DNA from: Ruminococcus sp.
GTDB taxonomy: Bacteria; Bacillota; Clostridia; Oscillospirales; Ruminococcaceae
NCBI GenBank assembly: GCA_017558505.1
Contig: JAFYUM010000034.1
Coordinates: forward strand, 1-55,133
Length of the DNA: 55,133 bases
Direction of reading: 5' to 3'
The notes below the pieces were generated by a model. It did not search any database. It saw only the letters and a list, made by a program, of their open reading frames with translations, and had not been told where the DNA came from. Shown here one piece after another: positions 16,564 to 25,447 of the stretch; within the stretch, counting starts at the first letter, position 1, and each line of letters starts with the position of its first letter. The position numbers and the translations under genes were made by a program.

Positions 16564-16695
16564 AATAACACCCCGTTTCAGAAGAATATATTTTATTATA
16601 CCACATTTTAATATGGATTTCTACCTTTTCAGTAAAAAAATACAGATTAAAATAAAAAATTAATAATACCCCTTTATTTTTTCATAATTATATGC

Positions 16696-16738
16696 TATAA
16701 TATAGAGTGATAAATTTTTGACAACCTTTTCGTTGTCA
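16696..16738 (+). promoter_or_regulatory. -10 box and leader hairpin of the ACT-DUF711 operon
   Basis: TATAAT at 16696-16701 with a weak -35 (TTTATT) 17 bases upstream. The leader then forms a 7-bp hairpin TGACAAC / GTTGTCA (16719-16738) ending 3 bases before the GGAGG ribosome-binding site. The hairpin may tune translation; no known riboswitch class is evident. Confidence 0.5.
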
Positions 16739-16754
16739 CATGGAGGTTTTTTAT

Positions 16755-17024
16755 ATGAGAGCTGTTATAACTGTTATTGGTAAGGATAATGTGGGTATTC
16801 TCCACAAGGTAAGCGGGGTATGCTCAGAAAAAGGCGTAAATGTAATCGAGGTTACTCAGAGCGTTTTACAGGATATGTTCGCTATGATTATGCTTGTTGA
16901 TATTACAGGCATGACTGCCGATTTTGCAGAACTGGTTGACGATATGGCAAGCCTTGGCGAAAAGCTTGGTCTGTCTATCCACACAATGCACGAGGATATC
17001 TTCAACTCAATGCACAACGTATAA
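16755..17024 (+). CDS. ACT domain protein
   Basis: An 89-aa single ACT domain (UPF0237 type) beginning MRAVITVIGKDNVGILHKVSG, a fold that binds amino acids or similar small ligands and regulates partner enzymes. The start at 16755 is preceded by GGAGG at 8 bases; an ATG five codons earlier overlaps that site and is rejected. It lies 14 bases before the DUF711 gene; this pairing is common in Firmicutes and suggests that the ACT protein is the sensor of the DUF711 protein. Confidence 0.88.
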   Translation: MRAVITVIGKDNVGILHKVSGVCSEKGVNVIEVTQSVLQDMFAMIMLVDITGMTADFAELVDDMASLGEKLGLSIHTMHEDIFNSMHNV

Positions 17025-17038
17025 GAGAGGTTTTATAA

Positions 17039-18397
17039 ATGCTTAACGTATACAATATACTTGAAACAATCCGTATGATTCAGGACGAATGTCTTGATAT
17101 ACGTACAATTACAATGGGTATTTCCCTCCTTGACTGTATCGACACCGATATTGACAAGGCCTGCGAAAAAGTTTACAACAAAATCGTTTCAAAAGCAGGA
17201 AATCTCGTAGCTGTGGGACAGCGTATCGAAAAGGAATACGGTATTCCGATAGTTAACAAGAGAATTTCTGTAACTCCCATTGCTATGCTTGCAGCTGCCT
17301 GCCCCAATGAAAATCCAGTTAAATTCGCAAAGGCGCTCCAGAGAGCTGCCGATACCTGCGGAGTTAACTTTATCGGCGGATATTCTGCACTTGTTCATAA
17401 GGGATTTTCAGCAGGTGACGAGGCGCTTATCCGTTCAATTCCCGAAGCCCTTGATGTTACACAGAATATCTGTTCTTCCGTAAATATCGGCTCTACAAAG
17501 TCGGGTATCAATATGGACGCTGTAAAGCTTATGGGTGAAATCGTAAAGGAAACTGCCGAGAGAACTGCTGACCGTGACTGTATCGGTGCGGCAAAGCTTG
17601 TTGTATTCTGCAATGCTGTTGAGGATAACCCCTTTATGGCGGGCGCTTTCCACGGTGTAGGCGAGCCTGACTGTGAAATTCACGTTGGTGTATCAGGTCC
17701 CGGTGTTGTACGTGCGGCATTGAGCAAATATCCCGATGCTTCAATTAACGAGCTTGCTGATATTATCAAAAAGACAGCGTTCAAGATTACTCGTATGGGA
17801 CAGCTTGTAGGCGCAAGAGCATCCGAATTGCTTGGAGTTCCCTTTGGTATTGTTGACCTTTCACTTGCTCCAACTCCTGCTGTCGGCGACAGTGTTGCTC
17901 ATATCCTTGAAGAAATGGGACTTGAAATGTGCGGTACACATGGCACTACAGCCTGCCTTGCAATGCTTAACGACGCTGTTAAAAAGGGCGGTGTTATGGC
18001 ATCTTCAACAGTTGGCGGTCTTTCAGGTGCATTTATCCCTGTTTCCGAGGACGCAGGTATGATTGACGCAGCTGTTGCTGGTGTTCTCAGCCTTGAAAAA
18101 CTTGAAGCTATGACTGCTGTATGCTCTGTCGGACTTGATATGATTGTGGTTCCCGGCGAAACATCTCCCGAAACAATTTCTGCTATTATCGCTGATGAAG
18201 CGGCTATTGGTATGGTTAATATGAAAACAACAGCAGTACGTCTTATCCCTGCTGTGGGCAAAAAAGAAGGCGAAATGCTTGAATTCGGCGGACTTCTCGG
18301 AAGCGGTCCTGTTATGCCTGTCAAGGATAAGTCCCCTGCCAAGTTCATCAACCGCGGCGGCCGTATTCCTGCACCTATGCACAGTTTGAAGAACTGA
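17039..18397 (+). CDS. DUF711 (PFL/UPF0210) family protein
   Basis: A 452-aa cytosolic protein of the DUF711 family. Its fold relates to glycyl radical enzymes, but its reaction is not established. Recognisable conserved stretches are [19 protein letters not shown] at the N-terminus, [19 protein letters not shown], and [13 protein letters not shown] at the end. Length fits the family (about 450). The ACT gene is 14 bases upstream and the phosphotransferase start overlaps its stop codon (TGATG), making a three-gene operon. Confidence 0.9.
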   Translation: MLNVYNILETIRMIQDECLDIRTITMGISLLDCIDTDIDKACEKVYNKIVSKAGNLVAVGQRIEKEYGIPIVNKRISVTPIAMLAAACPNENPVKFAKALQRAADTCGVNFIGGYSALVHKGFSAGDEALIRSIPEALDVTQNICSSVNIGSTKSGINMDAVKLMGEIVKETAERTADRDCIGAAKLVVFCNAVEDNPFMAGAFHGVGEPDCEIHVGVSGPGVVRAALSKYPDASINELADIIKKTAFKITRMGQLVGARASELLGVPFGIVDLSLAPTPAVGDSVAHILEEMGLEMCGTHGTTACLAMLNDAVKKGGVMASSTVGGLSGAFIPVSEDAGMIDAAVAGVLSLEKLEAMTAVCSVGLDMIVVPGETSPETISAIIADEAAIGMVNMKTTAVRLIPAVGKKEGEMLEFGGLLGSGPVMPVKDKSPAKFINRGGRIPAPMHSLKN

Positions 18398-19239
18398 TGA
18401 ATACTATTCTCAAAAAGTTCGGTCTGACAGAGGTTTTATCTGTCACCGAACTTTCTTGCGGTCACATTAACAAGACCTATCTCTGTCAATGCAATGACGG
18501 GAAATACATATTACAGTCGCTGAACAGGGATATTTTCAAAAAGCCCGAAGTTACAGCAGATAATATATCAGCTATTGAAAAGGCATTTGAGAAATTCCCC
18601 GATGACAAGGTTTTTGTCCCCCGTTATCTATGTTGTGACGGCAGAAATTACATTGAGCATAATGGCGGCACATGGCGGATTTACACCTATACCGAGGATT
18701 GCGGCAGCTATTCTCCCTATCTCCACGGCTATGCTGTGGGGCGTTTTCTCAAAATAGTCAACTCCTGCGGCATACAGCTGAAAAACGCCCTTAATCTGCA
18801 TAATTTCGGAGAGTTAAAACTCCCCTTGCGGAATATACACGGCGATACAAAGGCTGACAACATCATTTTTGGCAAAAAGCTGACGGTTATTGACCTTGAC
18901 ACCGCTATGCAGGGATATGTCTGTGCCGACTATGGAGATATGATCCGCTCCGTTACCGCAAAGGAATTCAGTCTGTCAGCTATAAGCGAGGCCACCAAGG
19001 GCTTTGCACAGGGACTTGACGGACTTCTCACCTCTGAAGAAACCGACTCCCTATACGATGGAATTGTGATGATAATTTCGGAGCTTGCAGAGCGTTACAG
19101 CGGCGGAGTAAGAAATTTTCCAAATAAAACAGCTGAACAATGCCTTAAAAGAGAATGTGAGCTTAAAGCACAATTAAACAAGATATGCAGCTTTAAAACG
19201 GAAATCAGCAACTTAATCAGCGGAAATTTTCACGAATAA
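18397..19239 (+). CDS. Phosphotransferase (APH fold), N-acetylhexosamine-kinase-like
   Basis: A 280-aa kinase with the aminoglycoside-phosphotransferase fold. Marks: GHINKTYLCQCNDGKYILQS near the N-terminus, the catalytic HGDTKADNIIF (about 148-158) and the metal-binding VIDLDTAMQG (about 164-173). The pattern resembles NahK-type N-acetylhexosamine 1-kinases, which phosphorylate GlcNAc/GalNAc, but it is shorter than those (about 350-360 aa), so the sugar substrate is unproven. The ATG overlaps the DUF711 stop by one base. A link between amino-sugar use and the ACT/DUF711 pair is inference from position only. Confidence 0.75.
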   Translation: MNTILKKFGLTEVLSVTELSCGHINKTYLCQCNDGKYILQSLNRDIFKKPEVTADNISAIEKAFEKFPDDKVFVPRYLCCDGRNYIEHNGGTWRIYTYTEDCGSYSPYLHGYAVGRFLKIVNSCGIQLKNALNLHNFGELKLPLRNIHGDTKADNIIFGKKLTVIDLDTAMQGYVCADYGDMIRSVTAKEFSLSAISEATKGFAQGLDGLLTSEETDSLYDGIVMIISELAERYSGGVRNFPNKTAEQCLKRECELKAQLNKICSFKTEISNLISGNFHE

Positions 19240-19301
19240 CGTCATATTGCCTTTATCCTACCCCAAAACCTTAACAGCCTTTTCGTATTGTTTTCACTTA
19301 T

Positions 19302-19316
19302 CTGTCATAATGACAG
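19302..19316. promoter_or_regulatory. Dyad before the beta-helix lipoprotein gene
   Basis: CTGTCAT-A-ATGACAG, a perfect 7-bp dyad around a central A. It contains CATAAT, which could be the -10 box (with a weak TCGTAT 17 bases upstream), so it may be an operator overlapping the promoter of the gene at 19373. Confidence 0.4.
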
Positions 19317-19372
19317 GTTAGAATTAAACTATAGAAAGAGATGGGAAAATCTTTGAAAAGGATGAAACAGAG

Positions 19373-21592
19373 ATGAAATATTCAGGAACATTCAGAAAAA
19401 CCTTTTGTTTTCTTACAGCATTTCTTGCAGCTGTTTCTCTTGCAGGTTGCAGTACAGAAAAACCGCAGAACAGCGATATTGAAGTTTCAACAGAAGAAGT
19501 AACCACAACAGCTGAAACGACTACCCCAGCAACGGAAACCACCACCGAAGCCGAGAAAAAGCCCAGTACCGCAAATTCCGTCAGAAAGCCATATAACGAG
19601 CTTTTCTCCGACAGAGACAAATCGGCAGAATATAGCGATATTACCGCTGAAATAAAACTTGACGGCGATAAGGTGACTATAGAGGGCGACGGTGTATCTT
19701 CCGACGGTGGAATTGTTACAATCTCCAAAGAAGGTGTTTATCGTGTTTCGGGCAAACTCAATGACGGACAGATTATCGTTGACGCTGATAAGTCGAAAGT
19801 TCAGCTTGTTCTTGATAATGCGGATATAACCTGCAAAAACTCCTCTCCCATTTACGGAAAGGACAGCGACAAAATATTCGTCACACTTGTCGAAAACAGC
19901 GAAAACACGCTGACTGACGGCACTTCATACACCTTTGCAGACAAACAGAACAGTGAGCCTGACGCCTGCATTTTCAGCAACGACAGCATAACCCTTAACG
20001 GTAAAGGTTCATTGAACATAAATGCCAATTTTGCTGACGGAATCCATTCCAAAGATGATATTGTCATAACAGGCGGAAATGTTACCATAAATTCAGCCGC
20101 AGACGGTATCAAGGGCAAGGACTATGTGGCAATAAACGGTGGAAAAATCCACATTGCAAGCGGTCAGGACGGTATAAAGTCAACCGAAACTGATGATACT
20201 GCTTTCGGATTTGTTTACATCAACGGCGGCGATATTTCAATAGATGCCACAAACGACGGAATACAGGCAGAAACTGACACTGTTATCCACAACGGCAATG
20301 TTGATATCACCTGTGGCGGCGGCTATGAAAATGCTGCACCAAAGCAGAATGACTTTGGTTTCGGCGGTGGATTCAGCGGTGATTTTACACCACCCGAAGG
20401 ATTTGAAAATATGACTCCTCCTGACGGCTTTGGCGGCAATTTTACTCCTCCTGAGGGATTTGAAGGCGTGACACCACCCGAGGGCTTCGAGGGAATGACA
20501 CCTCCCGAAGGATTCGACGGCGGTATGAAACCACCACAGCGTAACATACAACAGACAGCCGCTGCTGCTGAAACTGAAACCACAGTTTCAGCCAGCACAA
20601 AGGGTATAAAGGGCGGATTATCCGTTGAAATCAGCGGCGGTGATATAACCGTAAATTCCGCAGATGATGCAATCCATTCAAACGGCAATATTACTATAAA
20701 CGGCGGTAAATCTTCAATCTCCGCAGGTGATGACGGCATTCACGCTGATAATACACTCAGCGTATCTGCTGGAGTTGTTGATATAACAGAATCCTACGAG
20801 GGCATCGAGGCGGCTGTTATTGAAATCAGCGGCGGAGAAACATCAGTTATAGCTTCCGATGACGGTTTCAACGGCACAGACGGAACAACACAGCAGGGCG
20901 GCATGGGTATGTACTCCCAGGGTGTTGAAGTCAATATAAGCGGCGGTCTGGTGCATATAGACGCACAGGGCGACGGTCTTGACTCAAACGGAAATCTTAC
21001 CGTTAGCGGCGGTACAGTTCTTGTAAACGGTCCTGAAAATGGTGGAAACGGTGCATTGGACGGAAACGGTGAAATATTTGTAAACGGCGGTATCCTTGTA
21101 GCCGCAGGAAGTTCAGGAATGGCAGAATCACCCTCCGAAAAATCCACACAATATTCTGTTTCCGCAGGTATCGGCTCAACGCAGCTAGCAGACACGCTCA
21201 TAACGCTGACCGGTGAAAATGGCGATATACTGAGTTTTGCACCGTCCAAAACTTTCAGCCATATAGTCATAAGCACTCCCGACATTGAAAAGGGAAAGAC
21301 ATACACCATTAAAGCAGGAGGAAGCTCCACAGCTGAAAGCATATTCGGATTGTACAAATCCGGCGGCTATAACGGAAAAGGCTCGGAAATCGGCAGTTTT
21401 ACAGCTGACAGCACCGTAAGCTACATAGGAACACAGTCACCAATGGGCGGTGGATTCGGCGGCGGACGCGGCAACAAAGGCGGTTTCGGCGGCAGAAAAG
21501 ATTTCCAGCCCACTACTGATGAAACAGGAAATCTGATAATTCCCGAAATGCCAGATTTCCAGTTCAGAGGCGACAGAGATATGCCACGATAA
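19373..21592 (+). CDS. Beta-helix lipoprotein, DUF4353 carbohydrate-binding type
   Basis: A 739-aa surface lipoprotein: charged N-terminus, hydrophobic core and lipobox LAGC with the lipidated cysteine at about 26, then a threonine/glutamate-rich stalk. Most of the protein is made of short repeated turns rich in ISGGDITVNSADDAIHSNG-like sequence, typical of a right-handed beta-helix and of the DUF4353 carbohydrate-binding domain. Between about 330 and 385 a proline-rich repeat occurs five times (FTPPEGFENM, MTPPDGFGGN, FTPPEGFEGV, VTPPEGFEGM, MTPPEGFDGG). The C-terminus is glycine/arginine rich (GGGFGGGRGNKGGFGGRKDF). A role in binding polysaccharide at the cell surface is likely but not shown. 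Confidence 0.82.
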   Translation: MKYSGTFRKTFCFLTAFLAAVSLAGCSTEKPQNSDIEVSTEEVTTTAETTTPATETTTEAEKKPSTANSVRKPYNELFSDRDKSAEYSDITAEIKLDGDKVTIEGDGVSSDGGIVTISKEGVYRVSGKLNDGQIIVDADKSKVQLVLDNADITCKNSSPIYGKDSDKIFVTLVENSENTLTDGTSYTFADKQNSEPDACIFSNDSITLNGKGSLNINANFADGIHSKDDIVITGGNVTINSAADGIKGKDYVAINGGKIHIASGQDGIKSTETDDTAFGFVYINGGDISIDATNDGIQAETDTVIHNGNVDITCGGGYENAAPKQNDFGFGGGFSGDFTPPEGFENMTPPDGFGGNFTPPEGFEGVTPPEGFEGMTPPEGFDGGMKPPQRNIQQTAAAAETETTVSASTKGIKGGLSVEISGGDITVNSADDAIHSNGNITINGGKSSISAGDDGIHADNTLSVSAGVVDITESYEGIEAAVIEISGGETSVIASDDGFNGTDGTTQQGGMGMYSQGVEVNISGGLVHIDAQGDGLDSNGNLTVSGGTVLVNGPENGGNGALDGNGEIFVNGGILVAAGSSGMAESPSEKSTQYSVSAGIGSTQLADTLITLTGENGDILSFAPSKTFSHIVISTPDIEKGKTYTIKAGGSSTAESIFGLYKSGGYNGKGSEIGSFTADSTVSYIGTQSPMGGGFGGGRGNKGGFGGRKDFQPTTDETGNLIIPEMPDFQFRGDRDMPR

Positions 21593-21636
21593 TCAACGAC
21601 ATCCTCAAATTTCATATAAACCACCTAATGCGGGGG

Positions 21637-21661
21637 CAGCCGAACTGTTATAGTTCGGCTG
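21637..21661 (+). terminator. Terminator after the beta-helix lipoprotein gene
   Basis: CAGCCGAACT / AGTTCGGCTG stem with a 5-base loop followed by TTT; the T tract is short, so efficiency is uncertain. Confidence 0.6.
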
Positions 21662-21697
21662 TTTCCGTGCATATAATATTCTGAAAGGAATTTAACT

Positions 21698-22267
21698 ATG
21701 GAGAAAAAAAGAAATACAAAACTTGATTTGTTCCTGACTTTTTTCAAGATAGGAGCGTTTACTTTTGGCGGCGGATACGCTATGATCCCACTCATTCAAA
21801 AGGAAGTATGCGAGAATAAAAAATGGCTTACAGACGACGATATACTGGAGATTGTGGCAATTGCCGAATCAACACCTGGACCTATCGCCATAAACTCCGC
21901 AACCTTTGTAGGATACCGTACAGCAGGAATTTTAGGAGCAATGTGCGCTACTTTAGGCGTAGTTCTTCCCTCATTTATCATTATTACGCTTATTGCAATG
22001 GTACTACGTGAGTTCAGCAGCTACAGAGCAGTAAAATACGCATTTTTCGGCATCCGTGCAGGCGTTCTCGCTCTTATTATAAAAGCACTGATTTCAATGT
22101 ACAAAAAATGCCCCAAGAATGTCTTTTCTTACTGCATAGCAGCGGCGGCATTCATTTTTGCTGCATTTACGGACATAAACGCAGTATTTATCATTATCGG
22201 CTGTGCTGTTGCAGGACTTATCTACTTCCTCACAACTGCAAGTAAAGCAAAGGAGGCAAGCAAATGA
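21698..22267 (+). CDS. Chromate transporter, first half-size subunit
   Basis: A 189-aa membrane protein of the CHR family, short form. Family motifs FGGGYAMIPLIQKEV (about 23-37) and AESTPGPIAINSATFVGYR (about 51-69) are present, followed by four or more hydrophobic segments. Full-length ChrA exports chromate in exchange for sulfate; paired short proteins like this one assemble as two halves. In gut anaerobes the physiological substrate may be another anion. The gene overlaps the second half by 4 bases. RBS GAAAGGA. Confidence 0.9.
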   Translation: MEKKRNTKLDLFLTFFKIGAFTFGGGYAMIPLIQKEVCENKKWLTDDDILEIVAIAESTPGPIAINSATFVGYRTAGILGAMCATLGVVLPSFIIITLIAMVLREFSSYRAVKYAFFGIRAGVLALIIKALISMYKKCPKNVFSYCIAAAAFIFAAFTDINAVFIIIGCAVAGLIYFLTTASKAKEASK

Positions 22268-22836
22268 TTTTACTTGAACTTTTCCTCACTTTTTTCAGAA
22301 TAGGACTTTTTACTTTCGGCGGCGGATATGCCATGCTCCCACTCGTACAGGAAGCTGTTGTAAATAAAGGCTGGATGTCAAATGAGCAGATAGTTGATTT
22401 CATAGCCGTAAGCGAAAGTACACCCGGCCCCTTTGCCATAAATATATCCACATACGTAGGCAACGAAACGGGCGGCATTATAGGTGCTGTATGCGCAACT
22501 TTAGGCGTTGTCCTCCCTTCATTCATCATCATTCTCATTGTAGCGAAATGCTTTGATAAATTCCGCAAAAGCAAAGCTGTTGAGGGCTGTATGACAGGTC
22601 TGAAGCCTGCAGTTATCGGCATGATCGGCTCGGCTGTTGTATCAATCGGAATTACAGTATTTTTCCCCGATGATAAAATTACAGCAAGTGTATTCACAGA
22701 ATTGCCCTTTTATATTTCCCTTGCTATATTCGCAGCAGCTCTTTTCTTTACTCTGAAAAAGAAAATCAATCCTATTATCATAATTGCTTCATCAGCTGTT
22801 GTAGGAATTATCGCAGGATTTGCGCTGGGACTCTGA
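22264..22836 (+). CDS. Chromate transporter, second half-size subunit
   Basis: A 190-aa partner of the preceding gene, with the same motifs FGGGYAMLPLVQEAV and SESTPGPFAINISTYVG. The two proteins are homologous tandem copies with opposite expected membrane orientation, as is usual for short CHR pairs. Start overlaps the previous stop (ATGA), so the subunits are made in a fixed ratio. A bidirectional terminator follows about 80 bases later. Confidence 0.9.
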   Translation: MILLELFLTFFRIGLFTFGGGYAMLPLVQEAVVNKGWMSNEQIVDFIAVSESTPGPFAINISTYVGNETGGIIGAVCATLGVVLPSFIIILIVAKCFDKFRKSKAVEGCMTGLKPAVIGMIGSAVVSIGITVFFPDDKITASVFTELPFYISLAIFAAALFFTLKKKINPIIIIASSAVVGIIAGFALGL

Positions 22837-22915
22837 TAAAGATATATCAGCTGCATAACGAAATTCTGTGTAATGGCGGATATTATGTCACACCTGCAAT
22901 TTCAGATCAAATCAA

Positions 22916-22950
22916 AAACGGGACACTCTTTCACACAGAGTGTCCCGTTT
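22916..22950. terminator. Bidirectional terminator between the chromate and ABC transporter genes
   Basis: Perfect 14-bp stem AAACGGGACACTCT / AGAGTGTCCCGTTT with the loop TTCACAC, between converging genes, with A-rich and T-rich flanks. Confidence 0.85.
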
Positions 22951-22953
22951 CGT

Positions 22954-24282
22954 TTATTCTGCCTGCTTTTTCGCAGACTTCTTATATTTTGACTTCTGAC
23001 CAAAATTAAGAGATGCTGTAAGAATCTTATCCGACTTGAACAGGCGGAGTGCAAGGAACATACACACTACAAATATAACTATCTGATATACAAGACCTAT
23101 GTAGAAAATTATCATATTGCCGAACATAAGGTTGGGAATTGCGGAGAATGTATGTGTGAATGGGATTGCATATACAAATATTCTTACTGCTATAGGAATT
23201 GAATTTATATCTGCAAGCATTGAAATCATATAGGGAATCATAGCACCGAACATAAGGGGCATAATCATTGTCTGAGTCTGCTTTGCGTCATTTACAAGAG
23301 AGCCGAGTACCAGTGACAGGCAGAGACAAATCATAATTGTAAGGAAAAGCTGAATTCCAACAAGGATATAATCGCCGATTCCAAGTGAAAGTCCGAGCTG
23401 CTCCATAGCTTGCTCGACGGGCATGATTTCTGTCATTGTACTTGAAATATCAGCTGTTACATTCTCTGTTGCTCCCGACATCATTGATGAAAATCCCACC
23501 ATAAAGAGTACCGCCTGAAGCATAGCCACTATTGTTGCTGCAAGCATTTTAGAGCCGAGAATAGCCGTTCTTGATACAGGAGCGGAGAGGAGAGTTTCAA
23601 GTGTCTTGTCAATCTTCTCGTTGGAAATACCGCTCATAAGTCCCTGTGAAGTCATCATAATAAGTACGAATACAATAACAGGAAGTATCATATTCTGCAT
23701 CATCACCTTGCTCATTATCATTGATGAGGAAACCTCTGCGGATTTATCGCTTATAACTGTATGTGCTTCTATTTTGATTGAATTGTTTATGAGGGCAACA
23801 TCCTCTGCCGAAAGACCTGCTTTCTGTGCGAAAACATCGGATACTGCCTTGTTTATAAGACTTTCTGCACCGCTGTTTGTATTTGTCATATTTGACATCA
23901 TAGCGGCGGACTTCATTCTTGCTATGCTTATGATTTCGGGAGCTTCACCCTTTTCAATAGCTTCTGAAAAGCCTTCGGGAATAATCACGAGGTTTTCCTT
24001 GCCTGTGTTTTCAAGAAGCGTTGCGTAATCCTCTGAACTGTCAGTAACCTCGTTTATTTTTGCTCCGTAGCCTTTGAGGGTTTCCATCATATCCTCTGTG
24101 AAATTCGTATTGTCACGGTCGCAGATAGTAACGGTATACTCCTGTTTTACAGCCTCCTCAATGGTATCGGTCATGACATTACCCATAACCATGAGTAGGC
24201 TCATAGCAACAACAAGGCTTACGATAGTCTGTACATTGAGAAGCTCTGCAAGCTCTTTTTTAAGCAGATTAAAGAACTTCAT
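22954..24282 (-). CDS. ABC-2 type exporter permease, NatB-like
   Basis: A 442-aa membrane protein: one helix near the N-terminus (VQTIVSLVVAMSLLMVMGNV), a large extracytoplasmic domain (about 45-190), then five or six helices to the C-terminus. The pattern GLMSGISNEKIDKTLETLLSAPVSR is typical of NatB/CcmB-like ABC-2 permeases. NatAB pumps sodium out in Bacillus; related systems export lipids or drugs, so the substrate is open. Its start overlaps the ATPase gene by 14 bases, making a two-gene operon. Confidence 0.85.
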   Translation of the reverse strand: MKFFNLLKKELAELLNVQTIVSLVVAMSLLMVMGNVMTDTIEEAVKQEYTVTICDRDNTNFTEDMMETLKGYGAKINEVTDSSEDYATLLENTGKENLVIIPEGFSEAIEKGEAPEIISIARMKSAAMMSNMTNTNSGAESLINKAVSDVFAQKAGLSAEDVALINNSIKIEAHTVISDKSAEVSSSMIMSKVMMQNMILPVIVFVLIMMTSQGLMSGISNEKIDKTLETLLSAPVSRTAILGSKMLAATIVAMLQAVLFMVGFSSMMSGATENVTADISSTMTEIMPVEQAMEQLGLSLGIGDYILVGIQLFLTIMICLCLSLVLGSLVNDAKQTQTMIMPLMFGAMIPYMISMLADINSIPIAVRIFVYAIPFTHTFSAIPNLMFGNMIIFYIGLVYQIVIFVVCMFLALRLFKSDKILTASLNFGQKSKYKKSAKKQAE

Positions 24283-25009
24283 TTCCGTTCACCACCCTTT
24301 CAAATACTTCTTCAAGATTTGCGGCATTATAGCGTGTTTTCAGTTCATCAGCCGTACCTGTAACATGAAGGTGTCCCTTGGAAATAATGCCCACACGATC
24401 GGATACAAACTCGATTTCAAGCATATTGTGGGAGCTTATGAGGAAGGACATTCCCTCCTCGGCGGCAAGCTTTTTAATCATTTTGCGGATTTCTATGGCG
24501 TTGAGAACATCAAGTCCGCTGGTAGGCTCATCAAGAATAGCCAGTGCGGGCTTTGTCATAACAGCACGTGAAAGAAGCAGCTTACGTATCATACCACGGC
24601 TGTAGCTGCCGATTTTGTCATTAAGACGCTCGCCAAGACCGCACATTTTCTCTGCTCTTTCCACATATCCGTTGATAGTGTCAATATCCGTTGAGAATAA
24701 TCCCGCCATAAAACGGAGGTATTTCTTACCCGTCATATTCTTGTAAGCACCTGCCTCATCGGGAAGGTATGTAATGCTCTGACGCACCTTTTCGGGATCT
24801 TTCAGAACGCTGTGACCATTTACTATAGCATCACCGTCGGTCGGTGTAAGCAATGTTGAAATCATGCGTATTGTGGTTGTTTTTCCTGCACCGTTAGGAC
24901 CTATGAGTGCAAATATTTCGCCTTTGCCGATATCAAAAGAAACCTTGTCTGCTGCAAGCACCTTTGTATACTGCTTCGACAAGTCCTTGACTTCAAGAAC
25001 TTTTTCCAT
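24269..25009 (-). CDS. ABC transporter ATPase, NatA-like
   Basis: A 246-aa nucleotide-binding subunit for the permease encoded downstream. Walker A GPNGAGKTT, Q-loop region TYLPDEAGAY, the signature SYSRGMIRKLLLSRA (variant of LSGGQ), Walker B LAILDEPTSGLD and the H-loop SSHNMLEIE are all present. The start at 25009 is chosen because AAAGGTGA lies about 5 bases upstream; a GTG three codons earlier is inside that site. The leader upstream contains an unusual structured element (25042-25151). Confidence 0.9.
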   Translation of the reverse strand: MEKVLEVKDLSKQYTKVLAADKVSFDIGKGEIFALIGPNGAGKTTTIRMISTLLTPTDGDAIVNGHSVLKDPEKVRQSITYLPDEAGAYKNMTGKKYLRFMAGLFSTDIDTINGYVERAEKMCGLGERLNDKIGSYSRGMIRKLLLSRAVMTKPALAILDEPTSGLDVLNAIEIRKMIKKLAAEEGMSFLISSHNMLEIEFVSDRVGIISKGHLHVTGTADELKTRYNAANLEEVFERVVNGNEVL

Positions 25010-25041
25010 AACTTTCACCTTTCTGAATATAGGGAACCTCT

Positions 25042-25151
25042 AAAAAACTGTTTGATTAAAGAAAAAAACAGATAGGTGCGTCAGCTGCAAGGAAACTTTC
25101 CGAAGGCGTGCTGTCACACTCCAAGGGAAGTTGACAAAGCAGATGACGTGC
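25042..25151 (-). other. Structured leader or repeat-like element before the ABC exporter
   Basis: Nested inverted repeats: outer arms GTGCGTCAGCTGC (25076-25088) and GCAGATGACGTGC (25139-25151) pair over 13 positions with one G-A mismatch and two wobbles; inner arms AACTTTCC (25094-25101) and GGGAAGTT (25125-25132) also pair. On the minus strand this is followed by a CTGTTT / AAACAG hairpin and six T (25042-25071), which looks like a terminator. It lies 33 bases before the ATPase start, so it may be a leader RNA or an interspersed repeat. No known riboswitch recognised. Confidence 0.5.
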
Positions 25152-25307
25152 ATAGCTGCATTTTTACTTGTATTTAATTATAACATGTTATCATAATAAA
25201 GTCAATATTTTTTGTTATTCATACTTATATTCTATATATTAACATTAAACACAAAATATACACAAAGAAGTCATAAAAATTTTATATCTATCATCAATCA
25301 TTTCCCC

Positions 25308-25403
25308 TTGAAATCCGACAAAAAAACTGTTATAATTATAAAGCATGGTTGTTATAAAAACAGTGGGACAAGCCGAATAATCCCCACAAAAAATCATAAC
25401 AAC
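25308..25403 (+). promoter_or_regulatory. Promoter and hairpin leader of the OPT transporter gene
   Basis: TTGAAA (25308-25313) and TATAAT (25331-25336) are spaced by 17 bp. The expected leader of about 100 bases folds into a two-tier hairpin: outer GTTGTTAT / ATAACAAC (25348-25355 and 25396-25403) and inner GTGGG / CCCAC (25363-25367 and 25383-25387). No known riboswitch consensus is evident. Confidence 0.65.
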
Positions 25404-25447
25404 ACAATCGAAAAATTTAAGCTTGAAAAAGCAGATCGGAGACGATG

